This document shows, piece by piece, positions 13,585 to 23,018 of a stretch of DNA of 64,000 bases (the first letter of the stretch is position 1; the number at the start of each line of letters is the position of its first letter). Both the position numbers and the translations under genes were made by a program. Source of the DNA: Neodontobutis hainanensis (Eukaryota > Chordata > Actinopteri > Gobiiformes > Odontobutidae). The notes below the pieces were generated by a model. It searched no databases. It was not told the origin of the DNA and was given only the letters and a program-made list of their open reading frames with translations. The DNA lies in NCBI GenBank assembly GCA_024349245.1, contig JALDNG010000087.1, positions 1,173,001 to 1,237,000 on the forward strand, read 5' to 3'.

Positions 13585-14880
13585 CAAAGAGCTTTTCAAC
13601 TCTAAATGTTTTTTGCTTTGCCAGATTTTCTAGGTTAAAGCTCCCTAGCAAACTACGGACCTTCCAGGTTGAATAAACAATTGTTAGAGTTATTGATCAA
13701 GAAGTTGGATCAGTTATACGGTATATGAATGTTGTGTATGTGCCAATGTGCATGCAATGGGCCACACTCACTTTTAACGGTGCCAAAAATGTGGATGTGG
13801 AGAAAACAACTCAATCCTTATATTTAATTTATATAGTAATTTTGAACGTCCTTCACTGCATTATCCCAACAGTAACTGTAACCCAGCAACCTCTCTGTTC
13901 ACTAAAGTCCTTCATTTTACGTATTTGACTCAAAGGAACTCCTCCTCTCACTGGTATTTTCTTCTTTTAACAGCGTGACTAGAACAGAGCAACAAGTTGA
14001 CACCTAACTGTGACATTTGCAAGGCTCCCATCAACAAGTTGCCAAATCCCAGTTGCTGCACCAAAGCCATAAACCAGGGCGGGGGAGAGGGCGATGAGGA
14101 GAAGTGGGGGTACGCCGGAGGGCAGCAATGATAACAGGAAAGGGTGAGCTCATGATTAGATAAGAAAAATTCAACAGGAGAGGGGAAAAATGTGTGGAAA
14201 AAGGGGGTTTGGAGTGAAACGAGAAGGGGATAAGTGTGAGCGAGAAGAACTGGAGAAGGCGATGGGAGGAGGACACAGCCCCGGCCCAACCTGGCTCTGA
14301 TTACATAATTGCACTACAGGATTTGAAACAAGGTCTGCGCAAAAGAAAATTACCTGAAAGCAGCAGCGTCTAGGCAAAACCTGGACTAAACCAGGCATTC
14401 ACAGGACCTATACGGGCACTTGGGCTGAGTCATCCAGGAGGGAAAAAAACTGCAATTCAAAGCTTTGTATTTGTGTTATTTACATCCGCAGAGTGAACAC
14501 AGCTAAAGGAGATAGAAATGCATTAAACATTTAGCAGAATGGTTGTTTTGGAGTCATAAAGCAGAAAAAACTTGAGGGAAAAGGCAGTCGAATGCAGCAT
14601 GAAGTACAGATAGGGCACTGCAGAGAAGCTAGGGGTGGCTTTTTTAAAGGAATATTCCCATGTTTTTGATGGGAGGGTGAGGTCAGCACACACGACCACG
14701 CCTGCACAAGCATCCACCATGATCATCTTCATCCCCATCCCGTCTAACACAACGATCAACAGAAAATATCATGGAAGTCAATTGAAAAGATGCAAAAATA
14801 ATAATAAAAAAGAGCTGGGGTTTTTGCGCCAAGAAAACCCAAACAAGCTATGACGCATTAAAGTCTCAAACCCCACACAG
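13585..14880. other. non-coding stretch, no gene recognised
   Basis: No recognisable exon. Several short reading frames on the minus strand at 13948-14398 are proline/serine-rich and overlap each other in different frames, which argues against coding. GC content rises towards 14900 as the CpG-rich block begins. Confidence 0.4.
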
Positions 14881-14899
14881 CCACACAAGTTCAACAAAA

Positions 14900-15440
14900 C
14901 CACAGAGAATGGGGGGGGTGGGGGGACGAAAGGACGAAGCTAGAGAAGGAGATTTCTCTCCAAGTGCAGCTAAAGATGCGACAAATAGCGGTTCGGTTGG
15001 TTACATGGGTTGTTTTGAGACACCACGCCTTACGTTTAGCAGTGCATACGAAAGTATAGGGTCTACATCCCCCGTCAAAGCCACAGCCGCCGCCGTCGTG
15101 GATGTGATGCGGACACAATGAGACAAATCAGTGCAGAGGTTGGAGGGGAAACACACGCAGCAGCGGGGTAAAACAACGCAAGGTGGTCTTCAAAGGGGGG
15201 TTGAACTTACCTGGAGGCCGACACAAGCGCACTGGAGTCCCGCTCGGAGGAAAGCACGGACGGACGGACTGCTGAGAGCTGCAAGCGAAAACAAGGTAGC
15301 AGCAAGAGAGGCTTCAAATCCACCAATCCTCCTTGTCGTCTTCCTCCCCCCGCCCTCGGCCAGCTCCGCTTCAGCACTGCCCGGACTGCAGAGTGAGTGG
15401 CGCTGGGTTTATGCACCGGGGGAGGCAGCCAGGATGGGCG
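14900..15440 (-). promoter_or_regulatory. CpG-rich promoter block
   Basis: Base composition changes sharply from AT-rich to GC-rich with many CG dinucleotides (for example around 15060-15105 and 15220-15430), the strongest such block in the left part of the window. On the minus strand a TATA-like GCATAAACCC lies near 15405, just before the proposed first exon. CpG islands usually mark vertebrate promoters; the direction is inferred from the minus-strand splice donor at 15210. Confidence 0.55.
15211..15385 (-). other. candidate untranslated first exon (possibly sptbn1)
   Basis: On the minus strand this segment ends in GGCCTCCAG followed by GTAAGT (donor GT at 15210-15209), a perfect vertebrate 5' splice site, inside a CpG-rich block. 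No ATG with a useful frame is seen in it, so it would be 5' untranslated. The start is a guess from a TATA-like motif about 30 bp upstream. The naming is purely by synteny: in human, ACYP2 and SPTBN1 lie on the same strand with SPTBN1 downstream, and here acyp2 reads towards this exon on the same strand. No spectrin coding exon is visible in 1-15.2 kb, which would then be intron 1. The exon call is moderate and the name is weak. Confidence 0.4.
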
Positions 15441-18079
15441 GAGATAGTTTAGGTTTGAGAGGGTTCCATGTCAGCGGTTTAAGAAATTAGTGAGGTCCAG
15501 TATATTTGCTTTGTAAAGATTTGTATAAAGTATGTGTTAAAGGGACTCTTGGACACAAACCAAAGTCAAATAAACTGCCACTTTTGTTTCCTCATTATCA
15601 GTCATTGTTGAAAATGAAACGTTTGGTTAGACAATCAGAATTTAGCATACAATTTGAATCAGATGGTCCTTTAAGGTCACTTAAGATCATATATCTAACA
15701 AAAGCCCAAGATTGTGTACATACCCTTTATTAATCAAATGACAATTCTATCAACAAATCTTTATTTTATTTTCAACAGCAAGCAATTGTTTAAAAAGCAA
15801 ACATTTTGAGCTGCATGATTATAGGCTACAGATTGATAGATTTTCTAAAAATAAACAATTGCAGCAGCTCTTTGTTTTATTTTGACTTTCATAAAAGCTT
15901 ATGTAAATGATTGAATTCATTCAATTTAAGGTTAATCTGAGCTGTGTTACAAAATATAATACTAATCTCAATTTTGTAACGACAGTATCAGAGACGCTTG
16001 TAGATTTAATGAAAAGCAACAGTATGTGTTATTATGTAACCAGTGGATGAGGCTACATGTCTGCATTTCTAAGTACTGCAGTCATTGTTAGTTGTATTGT
16101 CAGTCACTTAGCATACCCAGCTCCGCCCACTGCTGTTCAAAGTGGAAATCTGAAATTCACTTTAGGTGCTGACACTGTGTTTATTTAGAAATCCCTGAAC
16201 ATTTTGCAAAAACATCAACATTAATACATAAAAATAAACTTGCTTTTTAATGATTGCTACTTAAACTAAATGAGGATGTAACTGTAATATAGAAACATTC
16301 TTTCAAAAATGACTGCATATCAATAAGAGAAAGTACTATGACATGGCAATTTTAGATTCAACATGCATAACCCCACCCACCTTTGCTGCAGTGGGATACA
16401 CATCAAGCGCTCCCATGGTCAGAGGAGTCTGAGTGGGAGGAGGAGACTCAGCCCCTCCAGAGAAAAGAGGCTCCACAGAGACAGAATGATGCCAACAGGC
16501 TGAGAAGTTATGTCCAACTCACTTCTAACAGAATCTCTAAGAAAAATGTCCATATTTATAGAATATGTATAGAAGATGCTTAATTTTTTTTTTTTTTTTT
16601 AGCTCAAATGATTTTAAATATGCAATAGACCCTTTTAGTGTCAAAGTTGTGCATGCAACAGATTACAAAAGGACATTAGCTGCCAATAAATGCAACTGCA
16701 TAAGCATAATTGTTTTAGTAAAGGGTGACCAAATTACTTTGTGTGTGCTGTGAGTGAGTAGGTAGAGAACATTAGTGGGTGGGTTGATATTCAACTGCTG
16801 TTTTCATGCAAGCATTTAGGCTACGCTAGCTAAAGGCTACAAGCTACAAGTCACTATTGGAGGTTTAGGACGACAAATAACACCTTGAGGACTCAGTCTA
16901 CTTTTAGGATTCCTTCCCAGATCTGAATTACAAAAGCAGCAAAAGCTACATTAGCTAATAAGGATGTTGCCATTATAGACATCAACATTATACAAACTTA
17001 TGTACGGTTAAAAGCTATACTGATGCAAATAATGTGAAGGTTATAGTTCCCTTGCATTCTTGCTCCATCTGCCAATGAAAAACAATAATGCAGCCAACAT
17101 ACTTAAGTAGAGCTGTCCATCTCTATTTTTACGCTGTAGTTCTTTTTAAATTGCACACCAGGGCTACTGATAGGGAATTTTCTGACCGCCCAAGAGCTGA
17201 TAGGAATTGAAGCAAAGATGAACTGAAGAGACTCTGCAGGAAGAGTTTTTTTTACCATTGCCAACAGAGAACACTCAACTTCTCCAGCAGCTACCACTGT
17301 GTTTAGACATAAGACAAGTAGGTTAAGTTAAATTGGCTGCTAACACCAGTGTGGTCGAAAAGCTGAGTGCATCTTAAGGTACAGTTCAACTATAGCCAAC
17401 AACAGGCAGCTTCACCTAAAAAGGTGTTCATGCGCATGGGAAAAAAGACAAAAAAATAAGAATTGAGTCTGGTCAAGTTTGTGTTGTAATGGAAGGTGTG
17501 GTAAGTCGTTAGCATGTTCTCTTTTACACATATACAGTAGCTAACTGCTATGTGTGGCAGGGGCTTTATACATTGTTACAATTTACAACAGTGAAAAGTA
17601 AAAGCCAAGAAACATTACCCTGGTATAAAAAATGCTTTTTAGAAGGTTTTATCTGCTATCATCAACATTAATATAAATGCGGTATATGTTTTCTGTCAGT
17701 TTCAGTGTAATCCTCTTGTCATGTCACAATAATAATAATAACAACTGTCCCCTAAACACGCACTCTCCCAAAGCGGTGCATTAAGGCCCTGACGGACGTC
17801 CAACTGTGCTGACACACACACACAGCTGTACAAGCTGTGTGTGTGTGTCCAGGGGATTAGCACTCAGATACCAGACACTGACGATGAAATGTTCAGCCGG
17901 CTGCAGCCATATTTGTTTTGAAGCCCAGGATGGCGGCAAAAAGGTCAAAGATCAAGGAGATAAATCCCCCCGAGCTGTATTTGTCTCTGCACCAAAGTGT
18001 ACTGCTTTGTCTTAAGTGTCTATAATATAGACCTTTACACTACAAAGAAAGCAACAAAAATGTACCTTTATTTGAGATG
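15441..18079. other. non-coding stretch, no gene recognised
   Basis: AT-rich sequence upstream of the proposed promoter, without recognisable exons. It holds a T-run at about 16582-16600 and the perfect hairpin at 17811-17849 listed separately. Confidence 0.4.
17811..17849. repeat. perfect 17-bp inverted repeat with 5-nt loop
   Basis: The left arm GACACACACACACAGCT (17811-17827) is the exact reverse complement of 17833-17849, with loop GTACA between. The arms are mostly (CA)n against (TG)n around an AGCT core. It could extrude as a cruciform or fold in RNA; no function is implied by the sequence alone. Confidence 0.9.
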
Positions 18080-18174
18080 GATGTGACATTGAGCATATGA
18101 CCCTGAGCCAGAATTGAGCCTGGGTTGCTCGAGATTCTGGTATGCAGTCTACCAGGTGAGCCACCGAGGCGCCC
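18080..18174 (-). mobile_element. tRNA-derived SINE fragment (head region)
   Basis: On the minus strand it begins GGCGCCTCGGTGGCTCACCT and continues GGTAGACTGCATACCAGA, then a CCCAGGCTCAATTCTGGC segment that fits a degenerate pol III B-box. This GGCGCCTxGGTGGCTCACCTGGTAGA head is a common fish SINE type, different from the copy at 18476. It has no intact tRNA cloverleaf and is not a tRNA gene. The right-hand (3') limit is uncertain. Confidence 0.55.
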
Positions 18175-18475
18175 TATCTGGAATGTTTTATTATTTTCTG
18201 ATAAACTGAAGCACCACATTAAAAAATAAAAGCCCACTGGTCTGGATCATGGTTTACTGTGGACAGCGGATATTAGCTGGAAGCATTAAATATTGCACCT
18301 TGTTCTTTTTAAAGAACTATGGGGCATGATGGAACAGAAATGCATTGATTAAGATGATTTTTTTTTAAACGGCTGACCTGCATTAAGACATTACAAACAA
18401 AACTATAACAGTTAATCCCTGATGCCAATCTCTTAACACAGCAGAGCTGGTCCTGTTCTGCTGTGTGTCATCACA

Positions 18476-18689
18476 GTGTCGCAGTGGCTCAGTGGTAGAC
18501 TGGTCGTACTTCAACCGGAAGGATGGCTGTTCGATTCCCATTGTTCATACTGTCGTTGTGTCCTTGGGCAAGACACTTAACCCACCTTGCCTCTTGTGGT
18601 GTTCCAGCTGTAACACTGGTGAATGGAACCTTAATGTAAGTTGCATTGGATGAAAGCATCAGCTAAATGAATAATTGTAAATGTAAATC
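18476..18689 (+). mobile_element. tRNA-derived SINE, near full length
   Basis: A-box region GCAGTGGCTCAGTGGTAGAC; B-box GTTCGATTCCC at 18529-18539; central CTGTCGTTGTGTCCTTGGGC AAGACACTTAACCCACCTTG; then CTGTAACACTGG and the tail AAGTTGCATTGGATGAAAGC with terminal TGTAAA units. This is the fullest copy of the family also seen at 13325 (deleted) and 57345 (inverted). The UnaL2-like tail suggests mobilisation by an L2-clade LINE (family knowledge). Confidence 0.8.
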
Positions 18690-19169
18690 ACAAGGATGTG
18701 AGCTCTCTTACCCACTATGGCGATATGGTTTGGCAAGTTGGCATACTGCTTTTAACAATTCAAACAATGTCCCAACCACTGGCTTTGTGATGTATTTCAA
18801 TGTTGTAATAATTGTTCTTTATTATGCTACAACCAAAGTTTACATTTTGCTGGAAAAAAAGTATTTTGTGAGAAATTATTAATTTTCTTTTCAAAGAGTG
18901 TGCATTAAGACCATTGTCCACTCTAGTTCAAGAAAGTCACTGCTCCCACGTGAGCGGGAAATGATGCACAGTTTTCTGTGCATTCTTTTTCTACACCTAA
19001 AATCTTGCGCTTGGTGTGGTGACCCGCAAACAAGGCAAAAAAAATTTACCAAATTTTTGCCCACGCACAGCAACTAAAACCCAAATAAAAAGAAAGAAAA
19101 CGCTTCTGGATGATAGCATGTGCTAATGCTAACAGTGGGTTATGCTAGTCTATCCTCAGCTCAAAAAGA

Positions 19170-19177
19170 CACAGAGA
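19170..19177. repeat. 8-bp target-site duplication, left copy (CACAGAGA)
   Basis: Identical to 19884-19891, flanking the hAT-type element at 19178-19883. Confidence 0.85.
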
Positions 19178-19883
19178 TAGTGATGGGTCGCTCTTTTAAG
19201 TGAACATATCAGAAGAACCAACTCTATTTTTTAAAATATAGCCTATAGTAATTAAATCATTATGTAATAATAAGATAATGAATTATTTTAATTTAATAAA
19301 AAATAGACTAATAATTCAAAAAACAACACAAAAAAAATATTATTCAAGCCTCATTCCTTTAAACTGTCTGTTCTTGTCACTCATTTGTGAGTGCGCACCA
19401 ATGACTGTAGAAGGGCCCTTATACCGTCAATGGTGCACACGCACACACTTGTTTACCAAAACAAAATCTCAGAGCTTCAATAAACTAGTGAAGGTGGTGG
19501 AGCACCTAGAGCAGCACCTCCACAGTTGGACATGTATTCACTCAGTCAAGTAGGCCTACTCCACAACCCACAGCAACGCAGTCTTCTCTAATGGACCAGT
19601 TTATGCAAAAGTTAATGTCTGTTGCAAAAAAGGTCAAATTGATATTCAATTGGCAAAAATGTTTAAATGCAAATGTTTACTAGCCTTCTTTTTCTTTTTT
19701 TTATAACAAATCAATGCATTTTTAAAGAAATTGTGAGACATTGTAAGTATGATTCTATTTAATAATTTAATTAGAACTGTTTTCACACATCAGTCAAAGT
19801 CATAGTTTAAACATTTATTATTTAAAGAGCCGTTTGTGAGTCGAAAGTGAGCTGAGTCAAATGAGCCGGATTGCCCATTACTA
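19178..19883. mobile_element. non-autonomous hAT-type DNA transposon, 706 bp
   Basis: The ends TAGTGATGGG and CCCATTACTA are inverted repeats with one mismatch, and the perfect 8-bp direct repeat CACAGAGA flanks the element. The right side contains GAGCCG, GAGTCG and GAGCTGAGTCAAATGAGCCGG motifs, characteristic of a fish hAT family whose ends read GTGATGGG..GAGCCGGCTC. There is no transposase frame; the interior is AT-rich. It is a MITE-like element dependent on a transposase in trans. It belongs to a different family from the element at 12344. Confidence 0.8.
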
Positions 19884-19891
19884 CACAGAGA
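19884..19891. repeat. 8-bp target-site duplication, right copy (CACAGAGA)
   Basis: Perfect match to 19170-19177. Confidence 0.85.
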
Positions 19892-20237
19892 CTCAGATCC
19901 TATAGTTTTTTTGTAGTGCTTGCATCTTTTCCTTCTCTTTTGACTAGGTTTTATAACTTAGATAAGCATAACAATTTTGATTCTTTGCATTGTTGGTTTT
20001 CTACATTTTTAAGACACTAAAATACCAAATGGGGACTTGGCCTTAAGTCAGTGATGCATTGCACTATGTCTCATCCAGACACCAAGGGGCCTCCACAATG
20101 TTAATGATTCATACTTTGGAATTGGCCTCTTTAAATTTCTTGTTTATTTCCAATAAACTCTAAAATCCCACAAAATATGCTGCTACTGTTAAATGCCACT
20201 GTTTCTTTCACAATAAAGTTGGACTCTACTTGAGAAC

Positions 20238-20250
20238 GTTGCCTGGCAAC
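20238..20250. promoter_or_regulatory. RFX X-box (GTTGCCTGGCAAC)
   Basis: A perfect palindromic X-box with the consensus half-sites GTTGCC and GGCAAC and a one-base spacer. RFX factors bind such sites in promoters of ciliary genes, usually 50-150 bp before the start codon (family knowledge). Here it lies 100 bp upstream of the ATG at 20350. By chance such a perfect site is expected very rarely in 64 kb. Confidence 0.6.
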
Positions 20251-20349
20251 AGATGGCTGTCATCACCCACTCAGGTGTTTGCAACATTATGAATAAGACT
20301 CTTGTGTGGGCAGCTGAGTGCAGGGGATATTCAGACAGAAAACAGAGCG

Positions 20350-20532
20350 ATGGAGGAGGAAGGATGGATAGAGTTTACACAGGGACGAGTGGCGGAAGAC
20401 ATCAACTTTTCTGTGTCTTTCTCACAAACACATGTAGACAGATTGCCGTTTCCATGCCGACCACTCTGGGATGCCAAATGTGTTGCTGGGAGAGGAAGAG
20501 GAGGAGGAGGAAACAGAGGTCGAGGCCAGTGA
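20350..20532 (+). CDS. candidate small or first-exon coding region of an unknown, possibly cilium-related gene
   Basis: An open frame of 60 codons starting at an ATG in good context (G at -3, G at +4). The N-terminal part, MEEEGWIEFTQGRVAEDINF, has mixed, non-repetitive composition unlike the repeat-driven frames elsewhere, followed by an aromatic/cysteine segment ending PCRPLWDAKC. The last 15 codons run into a GAGGAG purine tract that gives GRG repeats, suggesting that a true exon may end before about 20490, but no strong donor is visible there. The X-box 100 bp upstream fits a ciliary promoter. A possible second exon is listed at 21961. I do not recognise the product; it may also be a chance frame. 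Confidence 0.33.
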   Translation: MEEEGWIEFTQGRVAEDINFSVSFSQTHVDRLPFPCRPLWDAKCVAGRGRGGGGNRGRGQ

Positions 20533-21424
20533 AGTCTTTCCACATTTCTGCACTGATTGGAGTGTGTGGGTGGGCCGGGACGCTTTCATAGCACCAGGAC
20601 CAGTGTGGAGGCGGTGCATTATTATGGGATGTATTATGTGCAGCAGGTTTGCACTGATCACAAGAGTGTGTGAAAAGTACTCCCAGGGATTTGATTTGGA
20701 AAATGGAAAATTGTTAGGGCATTACAATACAGAAGTGTTCTAAGCTGATACAGTGAAGCTTTCTGCTGCTGTCAAGAGAAATATTCCAAAACAGCCTCAC
20801 TGGCGCAATAAAGTTATGTCATAGGTCAGCTGAGCCATCACAGCTCACATGTGTTATGTGAGCAGGAAACTGTAGTAGCAGGCCTGTGTGATATTCTGGT
20901 TCCAGTATTGTCACTTCTGACTCCAAATCAACATGGGTTTCATTTTTACATTAAGTCTAAGTCACCAGAACAGTTTGTTGGTTTTTTACAGTGACCCAAA
21001 TGACAGTGTATCATGATAGCACTCACCACTAACCGGGGTCTGAGCAGTTACTTCTTGTAACCAACATGGCTTTATATCATTGTAAATCTCTTTTTTGGTT
21101 ATTATTCTTTAATCTTTAAAACTAAGAGCCCAATGAGCCAAATGATACAACACACAGAACAACTTATTTTTAAACTAATTAATGGCATGTGCCCTTTTAA
21201 CAGCCCAGAGACTATGAAAAGTAGCTTTCATCAGTGGCATTGTGCACTGTCCAAAATGAGATTGCTTTGTTCACACCCTCGACAAAGACTTTTTGATGCA
21301 GCTCTGTTTTTGATCAGCCTTATAGTTCCTGTTTGAAATCTTTTAAGATGTAGTATGTGCTAAAGGTTCCTAACAAGAAAATAATGTCACCAAAAAACTG
21401 TAGTTGAATTTATATTGCAATGAT

Positions 21425-21668
21425 TTGTTTTGGCTATTCCTTATAGGAGTCGCCACAGGAAATTATCTAGTGGTTCAAATGTTTAGTCTGGCACAGGTTT
21501 TTACACTGGATGTCCTTCCTTACACAACCCTCTCTGTTTATCTGGGCTTGGGACCGGCACAAAGGTGACACTTTGTGGCTATTGTTGTGGCTCCCTTTAG
21601 GGAATCAAACCCCTGCTCTCCCGCATTAAGGGTGGGGGTACGCACCACTTCACTGAGCCACTGAGGTT
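21425..21668 (-). mobile_element. dispersed teleost repeat with tRNA-like end
   Basis: It contains the hallmark series TCGCCACAGG, then GGCACAGGTTTTTACACTGG, ATGTCCTTCCTTACACAACC and TCTGGGCTTGGGACCGGCAC, and ends with TCCCGCATTAAGG and a CACTGAGCCACTGAGG block that on the minus strand resembles a tRNA-type A-box. This order is seen in a very common fish SINE-like family. The copy is diverged. Confidence 0.6.
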
Positions 21669-21960
21669 GGTGGTTCCATGCTTAAAGCTACTAGAGTTTG
21701 CAGGACTATAATCAAACATGTTGAAGTGAAGGGTTGTTCATCTCAAATTTTGGTCCTCTTTCATGTCAAGGAACCATTCACACTACTGAAGTTATACATT
21801 TTAAAGTAAAAAGATACATATGGCTGCTTTAAAGTGTGCAATGTGCTTGGGCAAAGTACGGACGGTCAGTGTGAGTGAACCCTATACTGAGATATGACTT
21901 ATATTAATATGCACAAGCCAGTATTTGACGTTCTCTGCCTTTCTTCTCTGTCAAAGTGTG

Positions 21961-22167
21961 CAGGTTGGCATGGCGACAGAGTTCCACTTGGTCCGGGAGT
22001 GTTTCCAGGGAGAGCAGGTCTCTGAGGCCCACAAAAACACCAAGACTGCGACATGTCAGCCTGTTCAGTTCACATTAACCACAGTTTTCCAAATGGTTCT
22101 CTTACATTCTTTCTGTCTGACCTTCAAGACAGCCAAGAAGTACCATTGGAGGATTCATCAAGTCTGA
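21961..22167 (+). other. candidate exon of unknown gene
   Basis: A polypyrimidine tract (CTGCCTTTCTTCTCTG) precedes an AG at 21959-21960, after which a frame stays open to a TGA at 22165-22167. The encoded stretch begins VGMATEFHLVRECFQGEQVS and ends TAKKYHWRIHQV, a plausible protein-like composition. If real it could be the downstream exon of the frame at 20350, converging tail to tail with acyp2; an AATAAA on the plus strand lies at 22495-22500. I cannot demonstrate a matching donor, so this is weak. Confidence 0.2.
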
Positions 22168-22764
22168 AGGCTGACATTTGAGTTGTACAGCCGCTGACAC
22201 AGACACAAGACTGAAGCTCGCTCGGTTCCTGCTGCGTCTGGGCTTCTTTTGTTGATCAGGGATTGTGTGGCGGTGATTTAATTGGATCAGAGGGCAGGTA
22301 AGCAGGTCACATGATGCTGCTGTTTAGTAATCGGCTGTGATGCATGGCATGCAGTTACATCACACAATGACACATCCTGCACACACAGCTCAGGGAGTCA
22401 GCAGGTGGTTAGCAAGTAAACTTTTTTCAATCAAGTGGAAAGAAACTGAACAGCTAACATGCTCTGGAGCAGGTTAAGATCCAGAAAAAGAATGAATAAA
22501 AAGATCAGAGATAATAAACAAGTGTCAGGGAAGAAAGGAAAAATGCTGTACAAATAGTAAAAAAAAAAAAAGAGAAAAGAGTCTGCACGAGCGCTGAAGA
22601 TGATTGGAACATGAATGCAGAGAAACCCAGGTGGTTTGCCTTTTGGTTTGCCAGGTGGATGAAGACCTATTTTGACATATGAGGTTTTGAACGCACTCCA
22701 AGTAATCTGTTGGTTATCAATACCCCAGTGATACAAAAGACGAAGAGACTGCCCTAATAATAAC

Positions 22765-22770
22765 TTTATT
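22765..22770 (-). terminator. polyadenylation signal of acyp2 (AATAAA)
   Basis: On the minus strand AATAAA occurs 133 nt after the acyp2 stop codon and is followed by a T-rich segment. This gives a short 3' untranslated region, as expected for a small gene. Confidence 0.65.
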
Positions 22771-22903
22771 TGAGAAAAAAAAACAAAAAAAAACGACACA
22801 CCTTTCTGCTACGTAACAAATCCAATTCACTCTACCCCACTGGCACTACAGTTTGACAATTGAAAATCAGGCACATTTTTCTAGATTTTTGTACATTAAT
22901 TTG

Positions 22904-23018
22904 TCAGAAGCGAGTGGAAAATCCAGACAGCTCCAGTTTGTTGATGGATCTCTGGTTGCTGAAGTTGGCTTTGGTAATGCGACTGCTAGGACTTCCCTCT
23001 TTACTCAGCCACACTTTC
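22904..23018 (-). CDS. acyp2: acyp2 coding exon 4 (C-terminal)
   Basis: The exon follows the acceptor CCATTGCAG (AG at 23020-23019). Its first base completes the Met codon split from exon 3, then 37 codons run to TGA at 22906-22904. It encodes KVWLSKEGSPSSRITKANF, then SNQRSINKLELSGFSTRF, the C-terminal alpha-helix and last beta-strand of the fold, closely matching the family pattern WLSK.GSPSSRI....FSNE..I.KLE...F. The last residue is Phe where mammalian ACYP2 has Tyr. Confidence 0.96.

Noticed and set aside
18476..18560. tRNA gene
   Set aside because: A- and B-boxes are present, but the sequence continues into a SINE body and LINE-like tail, and no cloverleaf acceptor stem forms; it is a tRNA-derived SINE. 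The same holds for the copies at 13325, 36207, 43990 and 57345.
22431..22799. 122-codon Phe/Leu-rich minus-strand frame
   Set aside because: It overlaps the acyp2 3' untranslated region and polyadenylation signal, and its composition comes from T-rich tracts.
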